DNA from: Mesorhizobium sp. WSM4306 | GTDB lineage: Bacteria; Pseudomonadota; Alphaproteobacteria; Rhizobiales; Rhizobiaceae | NCBI RefSeq assembly: GCF_007003975.1 | Contig: NZ_VFTC01000002.1 | Location: forward strand, 186,001-250,000 | Direction of reading: 5' to 3' | Length of the DNA: 64,000 nucleotides | Shown here: positions 9,501 through 17,780 of the stretch, piece after piece | How positions within the stretch are numbered: the first letter of the stretch is position 1 | Layout: every line of letters begins with the position of its first letter | The notes under the pieces: generated by a model | What the model saw: only the letters and a program-made list of their open reading frames with translations | Database searches by the model: none | Told to the model about the DNA's origin: nothing | Translations under genes and position numbers: made by a program

Positions 9501-10875
9501 AAGCGTCCAGCGATCCGGACCGGGTGACCGGGCAGACCACCGTCACCATCGACTGGGTGACGGTGCGGCAGAGTGCTGCCGGTTCGAAATCGACCTTGAG
9601 GGTTTCGGGATAAGCGCCGATGCGCGTCATCCGCCCAGCCTTGCCCGACATGCGGCGCAGGTTCTGCTTCTGGAACAGAGCGCGCAGGCTTTCGCCGATC
9701 TGGATCCTGGCGATCTCGGCGCCGATGCACTGATGGATGCCGTGGCCGAAGACCATGTAGTCGCGATGCGGGCGCGATGTATCGAACTGGTCCGGGTTCT
9801 GCACGGCGTCCGCATCGAACATCGCCGACAGCGTGGCCGGCATCACCACGGTGCCCGCCTTGACGAGGCGCTCGCGTCGCGTGCCCTTGCCGATGATCGC
9901 GTCGCGTGCGGTGTAGCGCCACGGGCCGATCCAGATCGGCTTGAAGCGCATGGCTTCAAGGACGGCCTTGTCCAGCTTGCCGGTGTCGTTTTCAGCAAGT
10001 GCCGCGTCGATCGCCTGCCGTGCATCTGGCCGCGACAGGATCACGTCGAGGCAATTGCCGCTGGCCAGAACATTGGTCGGGACGAAGCCGGCGATCATGC
10101 CAAGCATGATCGAGTTGAGGTCGTCCCGCGACAAGCGGCCCTGGTCCATCTGGGCAACCAGCCTCGCCAGCGGCTGCTCGGTCTTCAAGCCCCGGTCCCT
10201 GACCGACTGGATCGAGCGGTCGATGACTTTGAGAAGGCGATCGCCCGCCACCACTGCGAGCTCGCGCATGACGGGGCTCGCCCCCGGGTCCGAAAAGAAC
10301 AGTGCGCTGAGCGCAATCGACCAATCGGCGAATTCCGATTCGTCGTCGATCTCGATCCCGAAATAATCGCGGCAGATGTGCACTGGAACGAGCTTCAGCA
10401 ATCCGGAGATCGCATCGAAACCGGGGCTGGCGTGCATCATGATCTCTTGCGAATGACGCGCTGCGATCGGCCTGACGGCGGCTTCGACTTCGGCTGGCGG
10501 AAAGGCGCTCAGCACCGACGATTTCATCCGGCGGTAGTCGGCGCCGTCCTGCATGCCGAGGATGAAATTGGAGCCTCGCGCGAACTCGGTCATTTCCGGG
10601 CCGTACGGGGTCTGGAATTCGTCGCCGCGCTCCAATATGTCGCGGACATCGGCGTTCTTGGTGACGAGCAGAACCCCGAATAGTTTGCCGGTCGGGCGGA
10701 AGCGCCGCAAGAACGCCAACCACACGCGCGGATGATCTTCGACGACAAATTCGGCGATGCGCGCCAAAAGGCCCGTTTTGCGGATCCGGCCGAGATCGAA
10801 AGGCGGCATTTCCGACAGCGGTCGCTGGTTTTTCTGGGCCTCACGAATGCCGTCGAAATACTTCAGTTTGGTCAT
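6550..10875 (-). CDS. Cytochrome P450 - membrane segment - DyP-type peroxidase fusion
   Basis: A 1441-residue single frame. Residues about 1-430 are a cytochrome P450, with the heme-thiolate motif FGHGIHQCIGAEIA near 375-388. About 430-640 is a linker domain that I do not recognise. About 645-730 holds two hydrophobic segments (LLVPPVFVTVAIIWAACW and LLLSGLGVLVAAALLVFACL). About 750-960 contains IHFARW, FFSNYGGSWESYL and GVWSNTVG, a region I associate with long bacterial DyP-like proteins. The C-terminal part is a DyP-type peroxidase: HFGFADGIS (GXXDG motif, near 1138) and CPLGAHIRRSNPRD (proximal His near 1308). It probably carries two hemes and is membrane-tethered. A P450 of about 430 residues and a DyP of 300-500 are normally separate proteins. 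A perfect Crp-type palindrome lies 79 bases upstream. Substrate unknown. Confidence 0.88.
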   Translation of the reverse strand: MTKLKYFDGIREAQKNQRPLSEMPPFDLGRIRKTGLLARIAEFVVEDHPRVWLAFLRRFRPTGKLFGVLLVTKNADVRDILERGDEFQTPYGPEMTEFARGSNFILGMQDGADYRRMKSSVLSAFPPAEVEAAVRPIAARHSQEIMMHASPGFDAISGLLKLVPVHICRDYFGIEIDDESEFADWSIALSALFFSDPGASPVMRELAVVAGDRLLKVIDRSIQSVRDRGLKTEQPLARLVAQMDQGRLSRDDLNSIMLGMIAGFVPTNVLASGNCLDVILSRPDARQAIDAALAENDTGKLDKAVLEAMRFKPIWIGPWRYTARDAIIGKGTRRERLVKAGTVVMPATLSAMFDADAVQNPDQFDTSRPHRDYMVFGHGIHQCIGAEIARIQIGESLRALFQKQNLRRMSGKAGRMTRIGAYPETLKVDFEPAALCRTVTQSMVTVVCPVTRSGSLDAFRDKVASLGNPAGEEIRTALDIVGTIHFTSLAVVGTGEIDADSGQEKAALVLEISGDGSIDDVINAVTHAIGHRLRPIFKDVCDLRDGGALNDFLRKHNVDISPSFGSNAGLVFSGTPGHSVQRIMAEAELFEAVRGIVERPRKGTGNAPAILAEARQHLQSLGTFAWAFEPAESLLEKPPGHWGRALMTTLLVPPVFVTVAIIWAACWYMTYSVVFGRSIDISSQEISFTAIAVAITSLLLSGLGVLVAAALLVFACLLALRRREDRDQPESTSIGISELNAILVKENHAAQNHLTAISTMKAGILRRLALRFSFYLISIAAQKVFKPGFLNTINTIHFARWILLPGSNRLMFFSNYGGSWESYLEDFIAKASAGLTGVWSNTVGYPRTRWLFLDGARDGDRFKRWARRQQVPTLFWYSAYPQINTTRIRINSRVRRGIASAVGNEARDWLSLFGSLRRPASETTTVQKTTSLLANISSAFPAPLEQQLETGEIQSIFFGPLGPLGYSHMLAIRVPDKLPAPKRRAWLDFVVDQTSFGEGRPAGRAMIVAFGPGGLRQLGLDESLGDDPLETFPIAFRHGMGNPERGRILDDRGRDGPDEWEWGSLENPVDLVIVCYAEEPGRLKTEIATVKRMTTGAGMKVVAELPLAVKRGSTDTNTKSSDGAKRDDRSERGPAYEHFGFADGISQPIVRGTTRASRGAAPMHLVAPGEFLFGYRDEHGFYPASPSVSASRDRTGILSQVRRSRLIPGLPPPPRDFGRNGSFLVIRQFEQHVDVFNDYCKKAAALVASQLGNQAITQDWIAAKMLGRWQNGSSLVRNPDHPGRFIDNNFATGAEDPQGHRCPLGAHIRRSNPRDSLGEDRDTQINIGKRHRILRVGRTYEKQDGKNGKVEKGLLFMCLNADIERQYEFIQQTWVSSATFQGLIAEKDPTIGSRDGDGRFTIPSWEKVTTLRDMPQFVTTRGGGYFFMPSRSALRYLISRL

Positions 10876-10953
10876 GCGCGTTCAAGCCCCCCGGCTGTCC
10901 ACGTTATTGCGATGCCGGCCCTTCAACGCCTAGGTTTGCATCGATTGTACGTA

Positions 10954-10969
10954 TGTGAATTTTTTCACA
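10954..10969. promoter_or_regulatory. Crp-type binding palindrome TGTGAATTTTTTCACA
   Basis: TGTGA, six bases, TCACA: a perfect match to the Crp consensus, with arms TGTGAA and TTCACA. It lies in the short gap between the cyclase gene (ends 11005) and the P450-DyP gene (starts 10875), 79 bases before the latter's start codon. That is a normal place for class I activation. Regulation by the neighbouring Crp-like protein is inferred. Confidence 0.65.
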
Positions 10970-11004
10970 GTTAGTCGGTGTTCGGCCAGCATTGAACGCC
11001 ATGC

Positions 11005-12777
11005 TCATTTGGCCAGTTGGAAATTGGCGACGAGGAACTCGTTCGCGGTCTTGTCGGTAAATGGTATCCAGCGCACACGCTCTTCGGAAAAATCGGGATG
11101 CCGAGTGGCGAAAATGGCCATCTCGCGCCGCGCCTGTTCCGGCCGGCCGCTGCGCATCAGCGCGCCGATTTTCAGGAACCTGGCATAGAAATAGCCCGGA
11201 GACAGGTTGAGCGAGCGGTCGGCGGCGGCGATCGCCGCCGGCCAGTTCTCGACGAAACTGTAGGCTGCCGTCAATTCCCCCAGATTGTGGAAGCGGTAGA
11301 GGTCGAACGGGCTCAGTCGCTCGGTGTCGAGAAAGAACGGAATCGCTGACGCGGCATTGCCGAGCAGCAGCTGGGCGCTGCCCATGGCCGAGCGCGCGAA
11401 GGCAAAGCTCGGATTGATGTGGATCGCTTCCTCGAGATGGTCGACCGCCGATCGCGGTTCGCCTCGCATGATGTCGACGGCGCCGAGGTGGGCGTGCGGA
11501 CGCGCATCCAGGCTGTCCATCAGCAAGGCCTTGCGGGCAAACTGCTCGACCTTGTTCAAATCGTCGCTGTCGCCGAAACGCAGCCATGCCCGCCAGAAAT
11601 ACCACCACGCCAATTCGTTGAGCACGGCGCTCGAATTGGGGTCCTCGCGGTAGGCCTTCTGGAAGAACTCCAGCGCCGTTTCGGTGTCGCCGCGGGTGCG
11701 CCGGTTCATGTGCCAGCGTCCGCGCCGCACCAACTGCCAGGTCTCCAAGCTCTCCCAGGGCACCTGGAAGGTGCGCGCCTGTTCTGCCCGGTCGACCTCC
11801 TTGTCGAGGATCGAAACGATCTCGGCGCCGATCTGATCACGCAGGTTGAAGATGTCGACCAGGTCGCGATCGAAGCGCTGTGACCAGACCAGCCGCCCGT
11901 TGGACGCGTCCGCCAGCGAGGTGTTGAGGCGGATCTGGCTGCCATTGCGCATCAGCGTGCCGCTGACGATGTAGCGCGCGCCGAGCGCGTTGCCGATCAC
12001 CCGCGTGCCCAGCGTATCGTCGCGAAACTGGAAGCTGGAACCCTTGGCGATGACCGAGAGCCACTTGGTGTTGGAAAGACCGTAGATGATGTCCTCGGCG
12101 ATGCCATCGGCCATATAGCCGATGTCGTGCTCGCCGCCGTCCCCATGGAAGGGCAGCACGGCGATAGCCGGCGGCCCCTTGGACGAAAGCTTCTGCTGGG
12201 CATTCACCTGAGGAATGGCAGCGAACGATGCCACCGGCGAGGATCCGTTGCCGCTGCGCCCGGCGATCAGGACGCGTACCGGCAGCGCAATGTTCTTCAG
12301 CATGAATTCGCCGAGATCGGTGAATTCGGCCGCCGTCTTGTCCTTCACATGGTGCCAGGTCGTCTCCGAGACGGCGAGACCGTCGCCCGGCGCGAACTCT
12401 TGGATGCGGGCGGCGATGTTGACGTCGTCGCCGTACAGTTGGCCGCCACGCACGATGACGTCGCCGGTGTTGATGCCGGCGCGAAACGGCATACGCATAT
12501 CGTCGGCAGCGGATGCGTTGAGGGCGACGATGCGACCCTGAAAATCGAAGGCCGCGCGCAGGGCCTCGATCGGGTTGCCGAATTCGGCCATGATGCTGTC
12601 GCCGGCGTCGCCGAACGTGCGGCCGCCAAACGTGCCACAGCTGTCGGCGATGATGTCTCGCCGCTCCTCAAATGCCGCGACAGCAGACTCATCGTCGATG
12701 CCCATCAGCCGTGAAAACCCGACGGCATCGATAGAAATGATTGTCGCCAGCTGACGGGTGTAGTTCCGTACAGCCAT
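11005..12777 (-). CDS. Class III adenylate/guanylate cyclase with TolB-like and TPR domains
   Basis: 590 residues from the ATG at 12777. The N-terminal cyclase domain (about 8-180) shows IISIDAVGFSRLMG with the first metal-binding Asp, GDAGDSIMAEF with the second, and INTGDVIVRGGQLYGDDVNIAARIQ, typical of the CHD domain. It is followed by a region like the TolB-type domain of rhizobial cyclases (IAVLPFHGDG, GIAEDIIYGLS, YIVSGTLMRNG, LWSQRFDR). The C-terminal 250 residues have tetratricopeptide-like helices (ALEFFQKAYREDPNSSAVLNE). It would make cAMP (or cGMP) in the cytoplasm. No transmembrane segment is apparent. It is transcribed toward the P450-DyP gene, which has a Crp-type site in its promoter. 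Confidence 0.9.
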   Translation of the reverse strand: MAVRNYTRQLATIISIDAVGFSRLMGIDDESAVAAFEERRDIIADSCGTFGGRTFGDAGDSIMAEFGNPIEALRAAFDFQGRIVALNASAADDMRMPFRAGINTGDVIVRGGQLYGDDVNIAARIQEFAPGDGLAVSETTWHHVKDKTAAEFTDLGEFMLKNIALPVRVLIAGRSGNGSSPVASFAAIPQVNAQQKLSSKGPPAIAVLPFHGDGGEHDIGYMADGIAEDIIYGLSNTKWLSVIAKGSSFQFRDDTLGTRVIGNALGARYIVSGTLMRNGSQIRLNTSLADASNGRLVWSQRFDRDLVDIFNLRDQIGAEIVSILDKEVDRAEQARTFQVPWESLETWQLVRRGRWHMNRRTRGDTETALEFFQKAYREDPNSSAVLNELAWWYFWRAWLRFGDSDDLNKVEQFARKALLMDSLDARPHAHLGAVDIMRGEPRSAVDHLEEAIHINPSFAFARSAMGSAQLLLGNAASAIPFFLDTERLSPFDLYRFHNLGELTAAYSFVENWPAAIAAADRSLNLSPGYFYARFLKIGALMRSGRPEQARREMAIFATRHPDFSEERVRWIPFTDKTANEFLVANFQLAK

Positions 12778-13129
12778 GTTCGAGCCCCGGTCCCTTCTGG
12801 TTCTGGTCCAGCACAGGCGACGACCCGTTCCTGAAACATTCCGCCGCGCACTGAGAGAAGAAATCCCGGCGGGTTTGGCGCGCCATGCCACCCCGCCAGG
12901 ACCAGAACTCTAGCAGGGTCTTGGGCAAAGCTCTACCACCATCGGGTTGTCCGGCGCAGGTCACGGCAGTGGCCATGGTTAGCCGCCGGTTACCGCACAT
13001 GCGTGGGGTATTCGCCCTTCTGGGTAGCGTTTCCGGAGCTTTGCGGAAGCCACGCCTCGTTCGGCGGAACAAACTGGCCTGCGAGCGAGTTTCCGGTGCG
13101 ATCCATGCCAACATGAAATGAGGGCAATC
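12778..13129. other. Intergenic region with no recognised feature
   Basis: About 350 bases between the divergent cyclase gene and the PepSY-domain gene. I see no coding frame with a ribosome binding site, no strong hairpin and no clear palindrome. Promoters for both genes are expected here. Confidence 0.5.
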
Positions 13130-13390
13130 ATGCGAAATCTTGTTTTGGCGACCGGCGTTGCACTTCTTCTCGCCGGCTCAACGGCTTTTGCCGCGGACGA
13201 TGACAGGCCATTGCCGCCGCAGAATGCCCAGAAACTGTCGGCAATCATCGCCAAGGTCGAACAGCGCGACGGCTTCCACTATGTCAAGGAAGTCGACTGG
13301 GACAAGGACGGCTACACCGTCACCTATTACACGGCCGACAAGGCGAAAGTCGAAATCACCTTCGATCCGGTGACCGCCGAACCGAAATAG
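13130..13390 (+). CDS. Small periplasmic PepSY-domain protein
   Basis: 86 residues. The ATG at 13130 is preferred over that at 13118 because GAGGG lies just before it. A Sec signal peptide (MRNLVLATGVALLLAGSTAFA) is followed by a single PepSY-like unit: LSAIIAKVEQRDGFHYVKEVDWDKDGY followed by a short beta-strand YTVTYYTADKAKVEITFDP. PepSY domains are small periplasmic modules thought to bind or inhibit partner proteins. It is monocistronic and its role is unknown. Confidence 0.8.
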   Translation: MRNLVLATGVALLLAGSTAFAADDDRPLPPQNAQKLSAIIAKVEQRDGFHYVKEVDWDKDGYTVTYYTADKAKVEITFDPVTAEPK

Positions 13391-13471
13391 CGCTGCTGCC
13401 CCTTCGGCAATTCCTTACAGCGGACTTTTTGCCTAGAGTGATGGGCAAACTGGTGCGTGAGTGGGGCGGTC

Positions 13472-14212
13472 ATGTTTTCTTCCAGCCGGGATTCCAAATG
13501 GCTCGTGCCCGCCATTGCCTTGGCCTGCGCGATAATCTGCGGGACCGCGGCACGTGCCGAGAGCCCGTCCTTCGACTGCCGCAAAGCCAGCGTGCCGGCG
13601 GAGAAGGCAATCTGTGCCGATCCACAGCTTTCCGACATCGATGCGCTGGTCGCGAAGGCCTTTACGGGTTTCGAACCGGCCTTTGGCGGCGACAAGCGCA
13701 AGATCGCACGTGCGCTGATCGCCGACAGGAATGCTTGCGGGCAGGACGCCGCGTGCATCGTCAGCGCCCAGAACAACGCCCTGCAGACCTACGGCAATGC
13801 GCCGTCCTGGGTGCAGGACTACAACATCGCCCTGATCGGCAAGAAGGCGCTCGACATCGCCAAACGCCACCCCAAAAGCCTCGACCAGCCCCTGCCCTCG
13901 TCGATCGGGCAATGCGCCTTCACCCACATCACGGCGCTGACGACGCGGCTCGGCGACGACCCGCTGGAAACCGCCAGTCCTGAAGCGGGCAGTCTGGCGC
14001 GATTCAGCAATGGCGGCGCCGGGGTTTCCTATGACCGGGAGCCCGGCCTGGCCAGTTCGAAAGTCGGCGACCCCGTCGTGATGTGCCTGATCTCGGCCCC
14101 GCGGGACTGCCCGGAGGGCGACGAGCGCGGCCGTGTCTATTACGGCGTCGACCTCACGATAAAGGGCACGTGGGTGCTGCCCGATTCGCAGCATATGTGC
14201 GGCGGCGCCTGA
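13472..14212 (+). CDS. Secreted protein with LprI-like (DUF1311-type) N-terminal region
   Basis: 246 residues from the ATG at 13472, which follows GGGGCGG; a GTG at 13457 is an alternative. The signal peptide is KWLVPAIALACAIICGTAARA. The mature start has SFDCRKASVPAEKAICADPQLSDID, the Cys-rich signature of the lysozyme-inhibitor LprI-like family. The downstream 150 residues contain further Cys and no domain I recognise. It is probably periplasmic and may bind lysozyme or a similar partner. It ends 99 bases before a small membrane protein gene on the same strand. Confidence 0.75.
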   Translation: MFSSSRDSKWLVPAIALACAIICGTAARAESPSFDCRKASVPAEKAICADPQLSDIDALVAKAFTGFEPAFGGDKRKIARALIADRNACGQDAACIVSAQNNALQTYGNAPSWVQDYNIALIGKKALDIAKRHPKSLDQPLPSSIGQCAFTHITALTTRLGDDPLETASPEAGSLARFSNGGAGVSYDREPGLASSKVGDPVVMCLISAPRDCPEGDERGRVYYGVDLTIKGTWVLPDSQHMCGGA

Positions 14213-14310
14213 GGATTTGCCGCAAAGCACTGCTGGATGCACTCTTGCGCCGATACGCCTTTGATGGCTCAGTGCGCGCAACGATTGCAGGGCACGGGGG
14301 TGCATTGGCG

Positions 14311-14775
14311 ATGGTAAAGCATGTTCTGAGGCGCATCCTGATGATGCTTGCCGGCTTTTTCGTTTCGGTGCTGATCGGGTTGATCGCGGTGGTGCTGATC
14401 TACTGCGCGCTCAGCGCATTGCCCAACGCGCCGGATTATTTCGGCACCATGAAGTTCACGCCGCTGGTCGTGCTTTTGTGGCCGCCGCTCGGCATGTTCA
14501 TCTATTTCCTGACGATCATCCTGACCGGTCTGCAGACGCTGGTCTTCGCGCTGATCGCCGAGTTCTTCGCGCTGCGCAATTTCCTGGTCCACATGCTGTT
14601 TGGCGCTGCCGCCGCCGCGGCCGGCTTCTTCCTGATCTGGCCCGGTGCCGAGGAGGACGTCGAGCGTTGGGCCGATATCGGCATCATCGCCGGCGCAGGC
14701 CTGATCGCGGGTCTCGTCTATTGGCTGATCGCCGGCCGCGACGCCGGCTTCCGGCGTCCGCTCATCCAGCGCTGA
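14311..14775 (+). CDS. Small integral membrane protein, function unknown
   Basis: 154 residues with four predicted transmembrane segments (LAGFFVSVLIGLIAVVLIYC; FTPLVVLLWPPLGMFIYFLT; FLVHMLFGAAAAAAGFFLIW; IGIIAGAGLIAGLVYWLIAG). The start at 14311 is chosen because the frame upstream overlaps the preceding gene and is Arg-rich; a TTG two codons earlier, nearer to GGGGG, is possible. No family recognised. Confidence 0.65.
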   Translation: MVKHVLRRILMMLAGFFVSVLIGLIAVVLIYCALSALPNAPDYFGTMKFTPLVVLLWPPLGMFIYFLTIILTGLQTLVFALIAEFFALRNFLVHMLFGAAAAAAGFFLIWPGAEEDVERWADIGIIAGAGLIAGLVYWLIAGRDAGFRRPLIQR

Positions 14776-14833
14776 TCGCACGAAACGCGCGATTGCCTAT
14801 CGTCTAAAATCTAAAGAAACCAAAGAGATAGGA

Positions 14834-14866
14834 ATGGTTCCTCGTTTTCGATGAACGAGGAACCAT
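14834..14866. terminator. Bidirectional stem-loop between convergent genes
   Basis: ATGGTTCCTCGTT (14834-14846) pairs perfectly with AACGAGGAACCAT (14854-14866) around TTCGATG. It lies between the ends of the convergent genes at 14775 and 14874. There is no T run, so it may act as an mRNA 3' stabiliser as well as a terminator. Confidence 0.6.
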
Positions 14867-14873
14867 AGTGGGA

Positions 14874-16748
14874 TCAGCTCGTCGGCGAACGCACTGCCTC
14901 GGTCGCATCCAGCGCCTGCATCAGCCGCGTATCGCGGTCGTAGACGTCGTTGAAATATTCGACGTTGCCGGACAGGTCCGGCCAGGCGGTGAAGTACGCG
15001 ACATAGACGGGAATCTTGCGCGTCACGTCTTCGGTCGCATGGCCGTGCTTCAGCTTCTCGGCGACGTCGTCAACCGACACGCCGAGCACCGCCGCTGCCA
15101 TGCCGCGCGGGTCCTGCAGGCGAATACAGCCGTGGCTCAGCGCGCGCATGTCGCGCTCGAAGAAGGATTTTTGCGGAGTGTCGTGCATGTAGATGGCGTG
15201 CTTGTTGGGGAACAGAATCTTCAACTCGCCGAGCGCATTGGCTTCGCTCGGCTGCTGGCGCACGCTGTAGGGAATGTTGGCGCCATAGGCGCCCCAATTG
15301 ACCGCCGACGAGGGAACCCGCTTGCCGCGCGAGTCAGTCACCTCGTAGCCGGCACGGTCAAGATAACCCGGATCGCCGCGCAGCCTGGGCAGCATCTCAT
15401 TGACGATGATCGACTGCGGCACGCCCCAATAGGGATGGAAATCGACCTGCTTGATCTCCTTGAAGAAGAAGGCTGTCTGGTTGGTGGTCCGGCCGATGAC
15501 GACGCGGGTCTTCAGTTTCTCCTCGCCATTGTCGATATAGCTGGCGGTAAAGGCGGGCTGGTTGATGAAGACGCGCGGGCTGCCGAGATCGGACGGCATC
15601 CAGCGCAGCTCTTCAAGCGCCACCTGCACCTTCTGCAGCCTGTCGGCCTTCGACGCGCCTGCGAGCGAAGCGACGGTGCGCGGGCCGATGACGCCATCGC
15701 CCTTCATGCCGGCCTTCACCTGCACGGCCTTGATGACCGGCACCAGTTCGGGAACATAGACGTCGCTGGTGCCGAGCCGGGCCAGTATCTCGCCATAGGC
15801 GCCGCCCATCTCGTCGTCGAGATTGCGCGCGAGCAGCGTCAACAGCTTCGGCAGTTCGGCGCTGGTCTCGCCGGGCTTCAGCAACAGCTTGGGATCGACG
15901 ACGATTTCGTTTTCGGCGCTGGCCTGCAGCGATTCGAGTTCGACGCGCAGCGCCTGATATTCGGCGTTCTGCGGATGCCGCGATTCGAGATAGGTGCGCA
16001 CTTGCTGGGTGCGGCCGAGCGTCTTCAGCACGCCTTCCATGTCGACCGGCTTCGGCGGAAATTCATAGTAGCCGGTGATGCGGTTGGGATCGACGCGGCC
16101 GCTCTGGGCATCATGGGCATAGCGCAGCACGCGCGCCGACAGCGCCATCTCGAAGCGCACGAGCTCCTTCAGATGCGCGTCGGCATCGACCGCCGATGCA
16201 TTGGCAGCCGGCACTTCGACCGTGTAGTCAGCCGGCGTGAGACCGTAGCTTGCCGCTTCGCCCAGCACCCGCACCGCATCCTGGGCGCGGGCATTGGCGC
16301 GGCCATCGTTCACCCAGATGAAGTCAGGATTGGCAGAATAATAGGCGATCAACGCCTTGGCGATATCGGGCTCGGCATAGAGCTCGTAGTCGCTGAGGCC
16401 GGCAACGGCTTCGCGGAAGGCCGTGCTTGTCACAGACGGCACAAAGGCGGCATCCTCAGCTGTTGCCACCTGAGGCGGTGCTGCCACCAATGTCGTGAAG
16501 TCGACGCGAACCAGACGGTCGGCCTTGTAGGTGTAGTAGCTCGGGCTGCTGATCTTGGTGCCACCGCCGCCTGGTACGGCCGGCTTGCGCTTTGGCGGCG
16601 GTGGGAATTCGCCTTGCGGATTGTGCTTGACGCCACCGCCGAACAGCATGTCGAACAGCCCTTGCGCGCTTGCCTGCGGCATGCCGAAGGCCAGCGTTGC
16701 CGCAACCGCAAGCGGCATCACAGTGGCTTTATTTCCTGGGAATTTCAT
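14874..16748 (-). CDS. YcbB-like murein L,D-transpeptidase
   Basis: 624 residues. The signal peptide (VMPLAVAATLAFGMPQASAQ) targets it to the periplasm. A long N-terminal region with ADYTVEV and a peptidoglycan-binding-like segment (KGDGVIGPRTVASLAG) leads to a YkuD catalytic domain with the ALSHGCIRLQDP motif, in which the Cys is the nucleophile. The order matches E. coli YcbB (LdtD), which is of similar length. It would form 3-3 cross-links or anchor proteins to peptidoglycan. A second, smaller YkuD protein is encoded at 51947-53065. It is monocistronic, with a terminator-like hairpin at its 3' end. Confidence 0.92.
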   Translation of the reverse strand: MKFPGNKATVMPLAVAATLAFGMPQASAQGLFDMLFGGGVKHNPQGEFPPPPKRKPAVPGGGGTKISSPSYYTYKADRLVRVDFTTLVAAPPQVATAEDAAFVPSVTSTAFREAVAGLSDYELYAEPDIAKALIAYYSANPDFIWVNDGRANARAQDAVRVLGEAASYGLTPADYTVEVPAANASAVDADAHLKELVRFEMALSARVLRYAHDAQSGRVDPNRITGYYEFPPKPVDMEGVLKTLGRTQQVRTYLESRHPQNAEYQALRVELESLQASAENEIVVDPKLLLKPGETSAELPKLLTLLARNLDDEMGGAYGEILARLGTSDVYVPELVPVIKAVQVKAGMKGDGVIGPRTVASLAGASKADRLQKVQVALEELRWMPSDLGSPRVFINQPAFTASYIDNGEEKLKTRVVIGRTTNQTAFFFKEIKQVDFHPYWGVPQSIIVNEMLPRLRGDPGYLDRAGYEVTDSRGKRVPSSAVNWGAYGANIPYSVRQQPSEANALGELKILFPNKHAIYMHDTPQKSFFERDMRALSHGCIRLQDPRGMAAAVLGVSVDDVAEKLKHGHATEDVTRKIPVYVAYFTAWPDLSGNVEYFNDVYDRDTRLMQALDATEAVRSPTS

Positions 16749-16962
16749 GGTTCACCCGCTCCGGCTGCAAGCCGGCTCCCGTTCCGCGCCGCTAGAGATC
16801 TTGCCAACCGCATGGCGGATGTAAGGCGCTACTATACTGATTCATACCGATTTCGTTAAGCTTCCATAAATTTCGGCGGGCCTGTTGCAGAACAGTTTCA
16901 CAACATCGTAACGCCAGGAGCGGCGTTGCCGCCGCCCCGGGTCGTCAAAGCGGACGGTTGCT

Positions 16963-17709
16963 TCAGGCGTTGGCGCCGCCGTCGATGGTCAGCGCCGCGC
17001 CGGTGACGAATCGCCCTTCCGGACCGGCCAGCCAGGCAACCATGCCGGCGATCTCGTCAGCCTTGCCAAAGCGGGGCGTCGCCATCTTCTGTCGCTGGTG
17101 TTCGGCATGCGGGCCTTCGGCCGGGTTCATGTCGGTGTCGGTCGAACCGGGGTGAACGACATTGGCGGTGATGCCGCGCAAACCGAGGTCTCGCGCCAGC
17201 GCCTTGGTCAGGCCGACCAGCGCCGCCTTGCTGGTCGAATAGGCGCTGAGACTGGTGTCGGTGACGCGCTCCGCCAGATTGCTGCCGATCGAGATGATGC
17301 GGCCGCCCTCGCCCATATGGGCCGCAGCCGCTTTCGAGGCGACGAACGGGGCTCTCAGATTGACCTCCATGGTTTCATCGAAGTCGGCCAACGACATTTG
17401 CTCGATGGGCGCAGCGCGCCAGATACCGGCGCTGTTGACCAGGATGTCGAGGCGGCCGAAGGCGTTCACGGCTTGAGTGACAGAACTTTCGATAGCGGCG
17501 GCGTCGCGATTGTCGGCCTGGATGGCGATGGCACGGCCGCCCGCTGCGACGATCTCGTCGACGATCGCCTGTGCAGGTGCGGCGCTGTTGACATAGGTGA
17601 TAGCGACATCGGCGCCATCGGCCGCAAGCCGCTTGGCAATCGCAGCCCCTATGCCGCGACTGCCGCCGGTGACGAGCGCTGCCTTGCCGTTCAATCCGTT
17701 CGCTGACAT
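16963..17709 (-). CDS. SDR-family NAD(P)-dependent oxidoreductase
   Basis: 248 residues from the ATG at 17709, which follows AAGGAGAG. It is a classical short-chain dehydrogenase: TGGSRGIG cofactor loop, NSAG, a catalytic Ser in SIGSN, and YSTSK carrying the Tyr-x3-Lys pair. The C-terminus TGAALTIDGGANA is typical. The substrate is unknown. The gene is divergent from a tetR gene, with TetR-type palindromes between them, so repression by that TetR protein is likely. Confidence 0.93.
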   Translation of the reverse strand: MSANGLNGKAALVTGGSRGIGAAIAKRLAADGADVAITYVNSAAPAQAIVDEIVAAGGRAIAIQADNRDAAAIESSVTQAVNAFGRLDILVNSAGIWRAAPIEQMSLADFDETMEVNLRAPFVASKAAAAHMGEGGRIISIGSNLAERVTDTSLSAYSTSKAALVGLTKALARDLGLRGITANVVHPGSTDTDMNPAEGPHAEHQRQKMATPRFGKADEIAGMVAWLAGPEGRFVTGAALTIDGGANA

Positions 17710-17723
17710 GTCATTCTCTCCTT

Positions 17724-17743
17724 TATGTAACGATCGATACATA
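17724..17743. promoter_or_regulatory. Probable TetR operator 1 (TATGTAACGATCGATACATA)
   Basis: Inverted repeat with arms TATGTA/TACATA around the self-complementary core CGATCG; only one symmetric pair mismatches. It starts 15 bases upstream of the SDR start codon, so binding would block that promoter or its ribosome binding region. Confidence 0.65.
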
Positions 17744-17780
17744 AATATCTGGCAGTCTTGCCCGGCCAGGTCAACTGAAT

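Noticed and set aside
9142..10683. A 513-residue open frame antisense to the P450 part of the fusion
   Set aside because: Same reason; the P450 motifs on the minus strand are unambiguous.
14868..16859. A 663-residue open frame antisense to the YcbB-like transpeptidase
   Set aside because: Arises from codon bias of the sense gene; the product is His/Arg/Gly-rich with no domain.
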